Translations under genes and position numbers: made by a program
DNA from: Acinetobacter calcoaceticus ANC 3811
GTDB taxonomy: Bacteria > Pseudomonadota > Gammaproteobacteria > Pseudomonadales > Moraxellaceae
NCBI RefSeq assembly: GCF_000399665.1
Contig: NZ_KB976985.1
Coordinates: forward strand, 58,309 to 122,308
Length of the DNA: 64,000 nt
Direction: 5' to 3'
Notes under the pieces: model-generated
Databases searched by the model: none
Told to the model about the DNA's origin: nothing
Seen by the model: only the letters and a program-made list of their open reading frames with translations
Shown here: positions 8,914 through 17,969 of the stretch, piece by piece
Position numbering within the stretch: position 1 is the stretch's first letter
Layout: each line of letters opens with the position of its first letter

Positions 8914-10173
8914 TTATTTTTCTTGTAGTTTTGCATGTTTCCAGAGAGAAATAGGGAGCAAAGTAACAGTGCCAATAATGACAATAGCTATCAAATAATG
9001 GAAATAACCGAAGGCATCTCCAAACACGCCACTCAAACTATAAAGACCCCCACTCACAGTCGCCATGACCGAAACCTGAAAGGTAAAATCGGTACCCGCA
9101 TATTCTTTTCGACTGTAGTGCATCACTAAAGTCAACATAACCACCAACAACATTGCAGAGAATGTATCCTCTAAAGCATTGACTGTATAAATCGCCCAGA
9201 CATTGAGCTGAATTTTCTGTTCGTAGGTGTAAGCTAAATAGGTATAGGCCGCTAAACTCATGATTTTAAATACTGAAAAAACAATTAAAGCAGTAGGTCT
9301 AGAGAAGTATTTAAGCATCCAACCTGCTATTGCCGCCCCTGCCAGTGCTGCTATTGCACCGAGCATGGTGATATAAACGCCAATTTGAGTAAAACTTAGC
9401 CCCATATCAACCATTAAAGGTTTAAGTAATGGCCCAGCCAAACCATCTGCTACTTTAAAAGTAATAAGTACAACCAACCAAGAACGAAGCTCTTCATTTT
9501 GAGAGAAATAACTCAAGTAGGCTTTAATCTTTATGACTAAATTTTGCTGGCTGGGTTTAAGTTCATGACTTGAATAAGCTGTATGTTTAGGCTCTTTAAA
9601 TAATAAAACGGGTAAAGTATTTAAAAACACCAAGGCCGCTAATAGCAAAAAAGTGGGTTGCCATGTTAACCAGTCTAAACACCAGAGTACGGCACCTCCC
9701 CCGACAATAAAACCGAGTCGGGAACCAATCACCTGAAATGTATTGCCCCAATGTTGCTGGTCATGTTGCAGTAAATTAACTGCCAAAGCATCGGTCGCAA
9801 TATCTTGAGTTGCACCTGTTAAGTTCATTAAAAGCAGCGAAATAAAAAAGGCGAATAGATAAAGAGGCTGATCTAAAGCCTGAATAGGGAAAAAAGACAA
9901 AATACACAGCACAGCTACCGTCAAAAACTGAGTAGGTAAAATCCAACTACGATAGTGCCCCAAACGAGAAAGTGCATGTCGATCAACCCACGGCGCCCAA
10001 AAAATCTTGATTGACCAAGGCAGCATTAATAGACCAAAACCACCAATATGAGCGAGTGATACACCCTGTGCCCTTAAAATAACGGGTAAAGCATGGGTCA
10101 TAAAACCGACAGGTAGCCCTTGTGCCCAATATAAGGAAAATAGCAGAAGATAAAGATTTTGCTGCCGAAACAT
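8914..10173 (-). CDS. MFS permease, RhtX/FptX (AmpG-related) type
   Basis: 419 residues with about twelve membrane helices. The opening (LYWAQGLPVGFMTHALPVIL, then LPWSIKIFWAPWVDR) and the motif TGATQDIATDALA are typical of the AmpG / RhtX-FptX branch of the major facilitator superfamily. AmpG imports anhydromuropeptides; RhtX and FptX import siderophores across the inner membrane. The N-terminal wording looks closer to RhtX/FptX, but no siderophore gene or Fur-like site was found beside it, so the substrate is open. It stands alone between long intergenic spaces. Confidence 0.75.
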   Translation of the reverse strand: MFRQQNLYLLLFSLYWAQGLPVGFMTHALPVILRAQGVSLAHIGGFGLLMLPWSIKIFWAPWVDRHALSRLGHYRSWILPTQFLTVAVLCILSFFPIQALDQPLYLFAFFISLLLMNLTGATQDIATDALAVNLLQHDQQHWGNTFQVIGSRLGFIVGGGAVLWCLDWLTWQPTFLLLAALVFLNTLPVLLFKEPKHTAYSSHELKPSQQNLVIKIKAYLSYFSQNEELRSWLVVLITFKVADGLAGPLLKPLMVDMGLSFTQIGVYITMLGAIAALAGAAIAGWMLKYFSRPTALIVFSVFKIMSLAAYTYLAYTYEQKIQLNVWAIYTVNALEDTFSAMLLVVMLTLVMHYSRKEYAGTDFTFQVSVMATVSGGLYSLSGVFGDAFGYFHYLIAIVIIGTVTLLPISLWKHAKLQEK

Positions 10174-10301
10174 ATATACCTACTTTTTATTTCTTTAATG
10201 AGAAATAACATCAAATGTCATGTTGTTCTTACATTTTGCCAATGAAGCATATATTTCAAAAGATTAAGATAAAACGAGGACAAGTTAAAATTTAAAAAAA
10301 T

Positions 10302-10928
10302 ATGGATCAACATTTCCCTAATTTACCTGATTTGGTACCCCAACGTGGCACTGCTTTAAGCCGAGCGCTATTTAAAAAACTTTTTTTAGCGCAAGGTTGG
10401 ACAATTGAAGGCGAAGTTCCTAATTTTCCAAAAGCAGTGGCGATTATTTCCCCTCATACTTCCAATATTGATGGATGGTATGGCTTTCTTGCAATTTTCG
10501 GATTAGGTATCCAAATTACAGTATTAGGTAAAGATGCCCTTTTTAAACCACCGTTTAAGCGAGCGTTAGACTGGGCTGGCGTTATTCCTGTTAAACGTGA
10601 CACAGCCAATGGACTTACCGAACAAGTCGTTGCAACCATTCAAAAATATGACAAGATCTGGATTGGGATGGCGCCCGAAGGCACACGTAAAAAAGCAAAA
10701 AAAATGAAAAGTGGTTTTTACCATATTGCCGCAAAAGCCAATATTCCCATTGTGATGTTTTCTTTTGATTATGACCGTAAGACAATTCACTGCTTAGGGC
10801 ACCTAGACCCAAGTGGAAACTATGATGAAGATCTACAAAAGATTTTTGAGCGTTATAAAGGAAAAATCTCTCCCAAAAATCGCAATTGGCTTGCCGAACC
10901 TTTACAAAATCTAGTGAAAAAAACCTAG
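10302..10928 (+). CDS. Lysophospholipid/glycerolipid acyltransferase family protein
   Basis: 208 residues of the PlsC-like fold. The catalytic HX4D motif is His52-Asp57 (PHTSNIDG), and the phosphate-binding motif is EGTR at 126-129 (MAPEGTRKK). There is no clear membrane helix beyond weakly hydrophobic segments. Such enzymes acylate lysophosphatidic acid or related lipids. This one belongs to the shorter, PlsC-related group with an unusual C-terminus rather than canonical PlsC. The gene is followed within 70 bp by a patatin-like lipase gene in the same direction, so synthesis and hydrolysis of acyl glycerolipids may be coupled. That coupling is inferred from position. Confidence 0.85.
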   Translation: MDQHFPNLPDLVPQRGTALSRALFKKLFLAQGWTIEGEVPNFPKAVAIISPHTSNIDGWYGFLAIFGLGIQITVLGKDALFKPPFKRALDWAGVIPVKRDTANGLTEQVVATIQKYDKIWIGMAPEGTRKKAKKMKSGFYHIAAKANIPIVMFSFDYDRKTIHCLGHLDPSGNYDEDLQKIFERYKGKISPKNRNWLAEPLQNLVKKT

Positions 10929-10994
10929 CAAAAATTGAGCGAATCTGGTCTTATGGCCCTTCTTAATTTATCTCGACATAGATTATTTTTAAAG

Positions 10995-11912
10995 ATGAAA
11001 ATTGCTCAATTTGCCAGTATTGGATTTATCTCTCTAGCACTCTTTGGCTGTGATAAATTTAGCAAAACACCAACGCCGACTACCTCAATTAAAGCCCGTG
11101 AACCTGTCATTGCGCTTGCTTTAGGTGGCGGTGGAGCAAAAGGATTTTCACATATTGGTGTGATCAAGGTTTTAGAGTCTCATGGAATTAAGCCTAAAAT
11201 TGTAACGGGTACCAGTGCTGGTAGCTTTGTTGGAAGTATCTACGCGAGTGGACAAACACCTTATCAATTGCAAAGTCTGGCTCTGAAATTACAAGAGTCT
11301 GATATCCGTGATTTAACGCTTAACCGTCAAGGCATTATTCTCGGGCAAAAGTTACAAGACTACGTTAACCGTAATGTTGGCAATAAACCGATTGAGAAGT
11401 TCCCAATCCGTTTTGCGGCTGTGGCAACTCGTCTTGATAATGGTCAAAAGGCAGACTTTATTAAAGGCAATGCAGGCCAAGCAGTACGTGCCTCTTGCAG
11501 TATTCCAAATGTGTTCGTGCCAGCCACAATTGGCAATCAAAAATATATAGATGGCGGATTAGTTAGCCCAATTCCGGTTAAAACAGCTCGTGATATGGGT
11601 GCAGATATTGTGATTGCCGTTGATATTTCAGCGCGTCCAGCAGGTAATCGCCCAGCCAATATGTGGGGATTACTAGATCAAACCATTAATATTATGGGCC
11701 AACAAAGTATTAATGAAGAACTCAAGCAAGCCAATGTTGTGATTCAGCCTAAAGTGGGTCATTTAGGTACACTTGACCTCAAATCAAGTAATCAGGCAAT
11801 TTTGGAAGGTGAAAAAGCTGCTCAAGCTCAAATTCGCCAAATTGAAAGTGCGATTGCAACCTTCAAAAAATCTCCAGCAGCATTTAAGCCCGCGCCACGT
11901 TCTAAATTCTAA
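10995..11912 (+). CDS. Patatin-like phospholipase, predicted lipoprotein
   Basis: 305 residues from the ATG at 10995. This start is chosen because it gives a clean lipoprotein signal (MKIAQFASIGFISLALFGC, lipid-modified Cys19); TTG and ATG codons upstream (10935, 10953) would bury it. The patatin core is complete: oxyanion-hole GGGGAKG (44-50), nucleophile Ser74 in GTSAG, and catalytic Asp186 in IDGG. These lipases hydrolyse acyl esters of phospholipids. A second gene of the same architecture lies at 51335-52309. The protein is probably anchored to a membrane facing the periplasm. It follows the acyltransferase gene and may share its transcript. Confidence 0.88.
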   Translation: MKIAQFASIGFISLALFGCDKFSKTPTPTTSIKAREPVIALALGGGGAKGFSHIGVIKVLESHGIKPKIVTGTSAGSFVGSIYASGQTPYQLQSLALKLQESDIRDLTLNRQGIILGQKLQDYVNRNVGNKPIEKFPIRFAAVATRLDNGQKADFIKGNAGQAVRASCSIPNVFVPATIGNQKYIDGGLVSPIPVKTARDMGADIVIAVDISARPAGNRPANMWGLLDQTINIMGQQSINEELKQANVVIQPKVGHLGTLDLKSSNQAILEGEKAAQAQIRQIESAIATFKKSPAAFKPAPRSKF

Positions 11913-11958
11913 TTGAAGTGGTTTTTTTCTATCCACATTTCCTATCATCTGCTACAGT

Positions 11959-11986
11959 GGTAAAAGTGATATTAGTCACTTTTACC
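11959..11986. promoter_or_regulatory. Perfect 11-bp inverted repeat before nfeD
   Basis: ggtaaaagtga and its exact complement flank a 6-nt loop, 30 bp before the nfeD start and 46 bp after the patatin stop. No T-run follows, so it is more likely an operator or a leader hairpin than a strong terminator. Confidence 0.45.
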
Positions 11987-12016
11987 CATCATAAAGATAT
12001 ATAAAAGAGCAGATTT

Positions 12017-12478
12017 ATGGAGTTTGTTGTACAACCTTGGCACTGGTTTGTATTGGGTATCTTACTTATTCTTTCTGAACTGATTCTACCTGCCTTTGCC
12101 GCACTCTGGTTTGGTATTGCCGCCATTATGGTGTGCATTCTCTATTGGTTATTTCCAGATATTAGCCTCACAACACAAATTGTATTGTGGATAATACTAT
12201 CAGTACTATGCACCATTCTTTGGTTCAAATTTATTAAACCCTTATCAATTGATAAAACCAAAGCGGGATTGCCCCGTGAAGCAACGATTGGTCAAGTTGG
12301 CATGGTGATTCAAACTGGTTTAGACCATGATCAAATTATTGTTCGCTTTCCAATGCCTATTTTAGGGGCCGATGAGTGGAATTGTCGGAGCACTACTCCT
12401 GTTAAAGTGGGCGATCGTGTCAGAGTTATTGACATTTCGGGTAATGACTTAATTGTTCAAACCCACGGTACTTCATAA
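12017..12478 (+). CDS. NfeD-family membrane protein
   Basis: 153 residues with three or four N-terminal membrane segments (about 8-75) and a soluble C-terminal OB-fold domain (about 88-150; EATIGQVGMVIQTG, then VKVGDRVRVIDISGNDLIVQ), the usual short NfeD (YbbK-like) arrangement. NfeD proteins are nearly always encoded beside a stomatin/SPFH gene, and that is so here, with 28 bp between the two. The pair is thought to work in membrane microdomain organisation or membrane protein quality control. There is no N-terminal ClpP-like protease domain, so this is the short class. Confidence 0.88.
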   Translation: MEFVVQPWHWFVLGILLILSELILPAFAALWFGIAAIMVCILYWLFPDISLTTQIVLWIILSVLCTILWFKFIKPLSIDKTKAGLPREATIGQVGMVIQTGLDHDQIIVRFPMPILGADEWNCRSTTPVKVGDRVRVIDISGNDLIVQTHGTS

Positions 12479-12506
12479 ACATTAAAGATAAAGAGAGGGT
12501 ATTTTC

Positions 12507-13361
12507 ATGCCGGTCGGTACTATTATTGTTTTAGCCTTTTTGGCGTTTGTCGCTATTACCATTTTTAAAGGGGTTCGTATTGTTCCTCAGGGCTACAAAT
12601 GGATTGTCCAACGTTTAGGTAAATATCACACCACCCTTAATCCGGGGCTTAACTTTGTGATTCCCTATATCGATGACGTGGCTTATAAAATTACCACGAA
12701 AGACATTGTGCTAGATATTCCGTCACAAGAAGTGATTACACGTGACAATGCCGTATTGCTTATGAATGCTGTGGCATATATCAATTTAACCACACCAGAA
12801 AAAGCAGTTTACGGTATTGAAAACTATACATGGGCAATTCAAAACCTTGTACAAACTTCACTGCGTTCTATTGTCGGTGAAATGGATCTAGATGATGCTT
12901 TGTCTTCACGTGATCATATTAAAGCGAAGCTCAAAGCTGCAATTTCTGATGATATTTCGGATTGGGGCATCACCTTAAAAACGGTTGAGATCCAAGATAT
13001 TCAGCCATCTACAACAATGCAAGCTGCCATGGAAGCTCAAGCTGCGGCAGAACGTCAACGTCGTGCCACAGTAACGAGAGCAGACGGTGAAAAACAAGCT
13101 GCCATTTTAGAAGCTGACGGTCGCTTAGAAGCGTCTCGCCGTGATGCAGAAGCGCAAGTTGTTTTGGCTGAAGCTTCGCAAAAAGCGATTGAAATGGTGA
13201 CAAGTGCAGTGGGCGATAAAGAAACCCCTGTAACTTACCTGTTAGGTGAACAATACATTAAAGCAATGCAAGAATTAGCGAAATCAAGTAATGCTAAAAC
13301 AGTGGTTTTACCTGCCGATGTTTTAAACACAATTCGTGGCATTATGGGAAAGCATAATTAA
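12507..13361 (+). CDS. SPFH/stomatin-like membrane protein (QmcA type)
   Basis: 284 residues: one N-terminal membrane segment (about 5-22), an SPFH domain (about 25-190, beginning VRIVPQGYKWIVQRLGKYH), then an alanine- and glutamate-rich coiled coil (AAMEAQAAAERQRRATVTRADGEKQ is typical) and a short C-terminal tail. Members oligomerise in the inner membrane and act with NfeD proteins or FtsH-like proteases. A Shine-Dalgarno AGAGAGGG precedes the ATG. It is the second gene of the nfeD operon and ends at a good terminator. Confidence 0.9.
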   Translation: MPVGTIIVLAFLAFVAITIFKGVRIVPQGYKWIVQRLGKYHTTLNPGLNFVIPYIDDVAYKITTKDIVLDIPSQEVITRDNAVLLMNAVAYINLTTPEKAVYGIENYTWAIQNLVQTSLRSIVGEMDLDDALSSRDHIKAKLKAAISDDISDWGITLKTVEIQDIQPSTTMQAAMEAQAAAERQRRATVTRADGEKQAAILEADGRLEASRRDAEAQVVLAEASQKAIEMVTSAVGDKETPVTYLLGEQYIKAMQELAKSSNAKTVVLPADVLNTIRGIMGKHN

Positions 13362-13394
13362 TTTAATTGCTTTAAATAAGTAATTAAAATCAAG

Positions 13395-13422
13395 ACGGTG
13401 ACAATCATGTCGCCGTTTTTTT
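13395..13422 (+). terminator. Terminator of the nfeD-SPFH operon
   Basis: A 9-bp stem (acggtgaca / tgtcgccgt, one G-U pair) is followed by seven T residues, 33 bp after the SPFH stop. Confidence 0.8.
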
Positions 13423-13432
13423 ATATCTTATT

Positions 13433-13801
13433 TTATTGGTTTTTTAATCTTTTCTGATCTTTCAAAGGTAGTTTTTTTACGACTAAATCATAAGAATCAT
13501 GAATTAAATCTTGAAGTAAATCACCAGTTAAACTCTTATGCGGTGTAATCGAAATCCAGTGTTTTTTATTCATGTGATAGCCCGGAATAATAAATGAATA
13601 AAGCTCCTGATATTCCTGACTTTTATAAGGGTCGCATTTGAGATTAATCATTTTCACGCCCGCCACTTCCGCTGTCAGCATAAACATTTTTTCTAAAATT
13701 TTAAAAACTTCATAGTCAGGTCCAAATGGATGAACGTGTTGGCTAAAAGGAAGATTACTTGCAATTTCAATTGCTTTTTGATGGAGTTGTTCACCATTCA
13801 T
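13433..13801 (-). CDS. MmcQ/YjbR-like protein
   Basis: 122 residues from the ATG at 13801, chosen because GGGAG lies 7 nt upstream; the open frame extends 24 bp further without a better site. The sequence pattern fits the CyaY-like fold of the MmcQ/YjbR family: a segment near FGPDYEVFKILEKMF, then NLKCDPYKSQEYQE, then HWISITPHKSL. E. coli YjbR binds double-stranded DNA in vitro, but the cellular role of the family is unknown. It converges with the nfeD operon and lies downstream of ispA on the same strand, 57 bp away. Confidence 0.72.
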   Translation of the reverse strand: MNGEQLHQKAIEIASNLPFSQHVHPFGPDYEVFKILEKMFMLTAEVAGVKMINLKCDPYKSQEYQELYSFIIPGYHMNKKHWISITPHKSLTGDLLQDLIHDSYDLVVKKLPLKDQKRLKNQ

Positions 13802-13858
13802 CTTTTTCTCCCTTATCCATTTCACATGAATAGAAGCATCAATATTGATTTAATATTA

Positions 13859-14770
13859 TTAATTCGTACGTGCTAAAAGAAATTGTGAGATATCTACTAA
13901 CTCTTTTGCATTATCACCAAAATGAGCTAAAGCCTCAAAAGCTTGATCGTGCAATTCTTTGGCATAAATCTGTGCTTGTTCGAGCCCCATTAAAGCTGGG
14001 TATGTCGATTTTTGAACTTGCTCATCCTTACCAGCAGTTTTACCCAAAGCTTCGGTACTCGAAGTAATATCGAGAATATCATCTAATACTTGAAAAGCCA
14101 GTCCAATGGTCTGACCATATTGGCGTAACTTTGGAATTGCTTGATCTGTTCCAGAAAAGATAGTGACCGCACCCATCATAATTGCAGCCTGAATGAGCGC
14201 GCCAGTTTTATTACGATGAATATTTTCAAGTTCGTCTTGAGCAATTTGCTTAGCTTCAGCTTGTAGGTCTAATACCTGTCCACAGACCATTTTAGAAGTG
14301 GCTGTTGCTAAAATCTGAATTTGTTTTAATACAATCGCAGCATCCGTACCCTGCCCTTGTTCATCGAACAAACGGCTACCTAAAACCTCAAAAGCCATTG
14401 ATTGTAAAATATCACCTGCAAGTAAAGCAGTATCTTCACCAAATGCAACATGACACGTCGGCTGACCACGGCGTAGTAAATCATTATCCATACAAGGCAA
14501 GTCATCGTGCGCTAGCGAATAACAATGAATTAACTCTACAGCAACCGCAGCACGGCGAGCCGCAGCAAAATTTGGATTTGGCTGTAAAGAAGCCGTGGCA
14601 TAACACAAAGCCGGACGCACACGTTTTCCACCAAGCATAACTGCATGGTGTACTGCACTTTTTAAAGGCTCTGGAATTGAGAACGCGGCCAGTGTCGTCA
14701 ATAAATCTTGTTGAATACGTTGTTGAGCTTGTTTTAAAACATCCGCATTAACTTGAGAGAGTGATGACAC
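13859..14770 (-). CDS. ispA: Farnesyl diphosphate synthase
   Basis: 303 residues of the all-alpha polyprenyl synthase fold. The first aspartate-rich motif is Asp89-Asp90-x-x-x-x-Asp95 (AHDDLPCMDND) and the second is Asp230-Asp231-x-x-Asp234 (LDDILDIT). The substrate-binding GGKRVRPAL (48-56) is present. The extended first motif (DDxxxxD) is the form seen in bacterial short-chain synthases that make farnesyl diphosphate from IPP and DMAPP. This supplies the undecaprenyl carrier and quinone side chains. UppP, which recycles the carrier, is encoded about 10 kb away. Confidence 0.94.
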   Translation of the reverse strand: MSSLSQVNADVLKQAQQRIQQDLLTTLAAFSIPEPLKSAVHHAVMLGGKRVRPALCYATASLQPNPNFAAARRAAVAVELIHCYSLAHDDLPCMDNDLLRRGQPTCHVAFGEDTALLAGDILQSMAFEVLGSRLFDEQGQGTDAAIVLKQIQILATATSKMVCGQVLDLQAEAKQIAQDELENIHRNKTGALIQAAIMMGAVTIFSGTDQAIPKLRQYGQTIGLAFQVLDDILDITSSTEALGKTAGKDEQVQKSTYPALMGLEQAQIYAKELHDQAFEALAHFGDNAKELVDISQFLLARTN

Positions 14771-14885
14771 AGCCGCCTCGATAAAATCAGTAGAGAAATC
14801 TTATTGAATGTAATGAAGCATTCATGCGCTACATCATACACGATTCACTGTGAAAAGTGGGTGATGAGTTTTTGAGGGCAAACGT

Positions 14886-14918
14886 AAAAAAGCCTCTACA
14901 TGTTTGAGAGACTTTTTT
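14886..14918 (-). terminator. Terminator of prpF
   Basis: A hairpin with arms aaaaaagcctct and agagactttttt (one mismatch) lies just after the prpF stop, with a T-run in the minus-strand direction. Confidence 0.75.
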
Positions 14919-14930
14919 ACTTAATGACTT

Positions 14931-16118
14931 TTAGAAACTGTCACCCGGAACACGTACCCAACCTTCCATTAACACACGTGCACTACGGCTCATAATGGCT
15001 TTTTTCACAACCCATTGATCATTAATACGTTCCGCTTGAGCACCAACACGTAATGTTCCAGATGGATGTCCGAAACGTACTGCTTCACGTTCGCCACCAC
15101 CAGCCGCAAGGTTTACTAACGTTCCCGGAATGGCAGCCGCTGTGCCAATCGCAACCGCTGCGGTTCCCATCATCGCATGGTGTAATTTACCCATCGACAA
15201 AGCACGAACCAGTAAATCGACATCACTCTCTGAAACACTCTTACCACTTGAAGCAGTGTAGTTTTTCGGTTTAGAAACAAAAGCAATTTTTGGTGTGTGC
15301 TGACGCGCAGCCGCTTCCAAAATATCTTTAATTAAGCCCATCTGTACCGCGCCATATGCACGAATTTTTTCAAAACGTGCCAGTGCAGTTGCATCACTAT
15401 TAATATGATCTTGTAATTCTGTACCTTGGTAACCCAAATCTTCTGCATTTAAGAAAATGGTTGGAATGCCTGCATTAATAAATGTCGCTTGAAAACGACC
15501 AATATCAGGAACATCTAATTCATCAACAATATTCCCTGTCGGGAACATATCACCGCCTTCTTCGCCATCATCGGCAGGATCTAAAAATTCAATTTGAACT
15601 TCAGCGGCAGGAAACGTCACCCCATCAAGTTCGAAATCACCAGTTTCTTGAACTTGACCATTGGTGATAGGCACATGCGCAATAATGGTTTTTTGAATAT
15701 TTTTTTGCCAAATTCGAACAGTGCATAGGCCATTTTCTGGAATACGATCTGCATCAACCAAGCCATTTGAAATCGCAAAAGAGCCAACCGCAGCAGTTAA
15801 ATTACCGCAGTTACCGCTCCAGTCGACAAAAGCCTGATCAATTGAAACCTGACCAAACAAATAATCGACATCATGCTCTGGCTGAGTACTTTTAGCGAGA
15901 ATAACTGTTTTACTCGTACTCGAAGTGGCTCCACCCATTCCATCAATTTGTTTCCCATATGGGTCTGGGCTACCAATGACACGTAGTAATAGTTGATCTC
16001 TTGCTTGACCTGCAACTTGAGCTCTTTCCGGCAAATCATCAAGCTTAAAAAAGACACCTTTACTGGTTCCACCACGCATATAAGTGGCTGGAATTTTAAT
16101 TTGCGGTACTGAGCTCAT
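14931..16118 (-). CDS. prpF: PrpF-family isomerase (2-methylaconitate cis-trans isomerase type)
   Basis: 395 residues. The start IKIPATYMRGGTSKGVFF, the DGMGGATSSTSKT stretch (near 60-72) and the cysteine region NCGNLTAAVGSFA (near 101-113) are typical of the PrpF two-domain diaminopimelate-epimerase-like fold. PrpF works with AcnD in the methylcitrate cycle, isomerising 2-methylaconitate during propionate breakdown. Related enzymes act on oxalomesaconate. Here the gene stands alone: prpB, prpC and acnD are not in the neighbourhood, so either the pathway genes are elsewhere or this paralogue acts on another substrate. The length matches the family. Confidence 0.85.
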   Translation of the reverse strand: MSSVPQIKIPATYMRGGTSKGVFFKLDDLPERAQVAGQARDQLLLRVIGSPDPYGKQIDGMGGATSSTSKTVILAKSTQPEHDVDYLFGQVSIDQAFVDWSGNCGNLTAAVGSFAISNGLVDADRIPENGLCTVRIWQKNIQKTIIAHVPITNGQVQETGDFELDGVTFPAAEVQIEFLDPADDGEEGGDMFPTGNIVDELDVPDIGRFQATFINAGIPTIFLNAEDLGYQGTELQDHINSDATALARFEKIRAYGAVQMGLIKDILEAAARQHTPKIAFVSKPKNYTASSGKSVSESDVDLLVRALSMGKLHHAMMGTAAVAIGTAAAIPGTLVNLAAGGGEREAVRFGHPSGTLRVGAQAERINDQWVVKKAIMSRSARVLMEGWVRVPGDSF

Positions 16119-16496
16119 ATCAACTGTTATCCTTACTATTATGTTCTTCTATATCAAAACAAGCATTCTTGTTTACCCTTCTCTGCATCTTAAATTGTTT
16201 TAAGGCCAAGAGATAGCGATCTGCTTTATACATCAATCGTATTGACGCGAGCATATTTTGAGAATTTAGCAATATGCTTGCAATGACTTAATCTAAGCAA
16301 AATCTAAGAAAAAAAGTCTATATTAAATTATATTTTTTAGAGCACTTTTCACGCTATATTAAAATATTAAAAGTAAACTAATGATTTTAAATATATTTTA
16401 TTATTACTTTCCAGTCACGGCTTATTAATTTGTAGTCTAGGCTAAAATAACTCCATCTATTAGAATAATTTACTTATTCATTGTGAGTGAAGACCT
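16119..16496. other. Divergent intergenic region, prpF / permease
   Basis: 378 bp, AT-rich, between divergent genes, so it must carry both promoters. I see no convincing operator, repeat or RNA gene in it. Confidence 0.5.
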
Positions 16497-17852
16497 TTGA
16501 CCAACGAATCTTCTACACTGCAACGAGGACTAAAAAATCGACATATCCAATTAATTGCTATGGGTGGAGCAATTGGTACCGGATTATTTTTAGGCTCGGC
16601 GCAAGTGATTCAATCTGCGGGACCATCCATTATTTTAGGATATGCCATTGGCGGCTTAATCGCGTTTTTGATTATGCGTCACTTGGGAGAAATGATTGTT
16701 GAAGAACCTGTTGCAGGATCGTTCAGCCATTTTGCTTATAAATATTGGGGGAAATTTCCCGGATTTTTAGCTGGATGGAATTATTGGATACTCTATGTTC
16801 TGGTTGCGATGAGTGAACTCACCGCTGTTGCCAAATATATTAATTATTGGTGGCCTCATATTCCAGCGTGGACTTCTGTCTTATTTTTCTTTGTCGTGAT
16901 TACAGCCGTAAACTTAACCAACGTTAAATTTTATGGTGAATCTGAATTTTGGCTCGCCATTATTAAAGTAACTGCGGTCATCTCTATGATTATCTTTGGC
17001 CTTTATTTGTTGTTTACAGCAGATGTGGGTTCAAGCATTTCATTTAGTAACCTGTGGACACATGGTGGATTTTTTCCAAATGGCTTTAGTGGTCTGTTCT
17101 ATATGTTAGCTTTCTTAATGTTCGCTTTTGGCGGCATTGAGCTAATTGGAATGGCAGCAGCGGAAGCAAAAGATCCGAAAAAAACTATTCCAAAAGCAAT
17201 CAACCAAGTTGTTTTCCGTATCTTGATTTTCTATATCGGTTCACTAACAATTTTGCTTTCATTAGTGCCATGGAACCAGTTAGATCTTGGTGGCCTCGAC
17301 AAAAGCCCATTCGTTATGATTTTTAGCCAAATGGGAATTGGTTGGGCAGCACATCTTCTTAACTTTATTATTTTAACTGCTGCTCTATCTGTTTATAACA
17401 GTGGTATGTTTGCAAACAGCCGCATGTTATACGGTCTAGCTCAACAAGGTAACGCTCCACAAGTTTTCAAAAAAGTAAACAAACAAGGCGTACCTGTTCC
17501 AGCCGTATTACTTTCTGCATTATTAATTTTTGGCTGCGTACTGTTGAACTACTTTGTACCCGAAGATGCATTAAGTCACTTAATGTATATCGTCGTTGGT
17601 GCATTAGTATTGAACTGGGCAATGATTAGTTTGACTCACCTCAAATTTAGATCAGCAATGAAAGCAAAAGGTGAAAAAACTCACTTCCCTGCACTTTGGG
17701 CACCATTTAGTAACTATTTGGTTTTAGGCTTTATTGCAGTTGTTCTCTACATTATGTGGAGCCAAGGATTCAAAGAATCAGTGATGATGATTCCAATCTG
17801 GATCGTTCTCATGTTTGTACTATTTAAATTATTGAATTCTAAAAAACAATAA
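16497..17852 (+). CDS. Amino-acid permease, AAT family
   Basis: 451 residues with twelve predicted membrane helices. The opening QRGLKNRHIQLIAMGGAIGT (near 9-28) is the hallmark of the amino acid transporter family that includes AroP, PheP, GabP and ProY. Later markers are EEPVAGSFSHFA and FAFGGIELIGMAAAEAKDP. These are proton symporters of the inner membrane. The substrate cannot be fixed by eye; aromatic or branched amino acids are plausible. The gene begins with a TTG codon at 16497; a GTGAGTGAAG stretch just upstream can serve as ribosome binding site, and no ATG fits the N-terminus. Confidence 0.88.
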   Translation: MTNESSTLQRGLKNRHIQLIAMGGAIGTGLFLGSAQVIQSAGPSIILGYAIGGLIAFLIMRHLGEMIVEEPVAGSFSHFAYKYWGKFPGFLAGWNYWILYVLVAMSELTAVAKYINYWWPHIPAWTSVLFFFVVITAVNLTNVKFYGESEFWLAIIKVTAVISMIIFGLYLLFTADVGSSISFSNLWTHGGFFPNGFSGLFYMLAFLMFAFGGIELIGMAAAEAKDPKKTIPKAINQVVFRILIFYIGSLTILLSLVPWNQLDLGGLDKSPFVMIFSQMGIGWAAHLLNFIILTAALSVYNSGMFANSRMLYGLAQQGNAPQVFKKVNKQGVPVPAVLLSALLIFGCVLLNYFVPEDALSHLMYIVVGALVLNWAMISLTHLKFRSAMKAKGEKTHFPALWAPFSNYLVLGFIAVVLYIMWSQGFKESVMMIPIWIVLMFVLFKLLNSKKQ

Positions 17853-17876
17853 TATTATATTTCGTACTTAAACACT

Positions 17877-17907
17877 AAAAAGCCTCTATTTCGATAGGGG
17901 CTTTTTT
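17877..17907 (+). terminator. Terminator of the amino-acid permease
   Basis: A hairpin aaaaagcctct / aggggcttttt with a T-run, 25 bp after the permease stop. Its right arm begins the 32-bp repeat copy at 17900-17931. Confidence 0.8.
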
Positions 17908-17931
17908 GTTCATAATCAGAAAATTACGCGC
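17900..17931 (+). repeat. Direct repeat, copy 1 (pairs with 18507-18538)
   Basis: 32 bp differing from the copy at 18507-18538 at two positions (both T to C). Copy 1 reads into acgcgctg, where copy 2 reads into the first bases of tRNA-Arg. Confidence 0.85.
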
Positions 17932-17969
17932 TGTAAAAATTAAAATTTCATCGACAATAAAACTAGACG

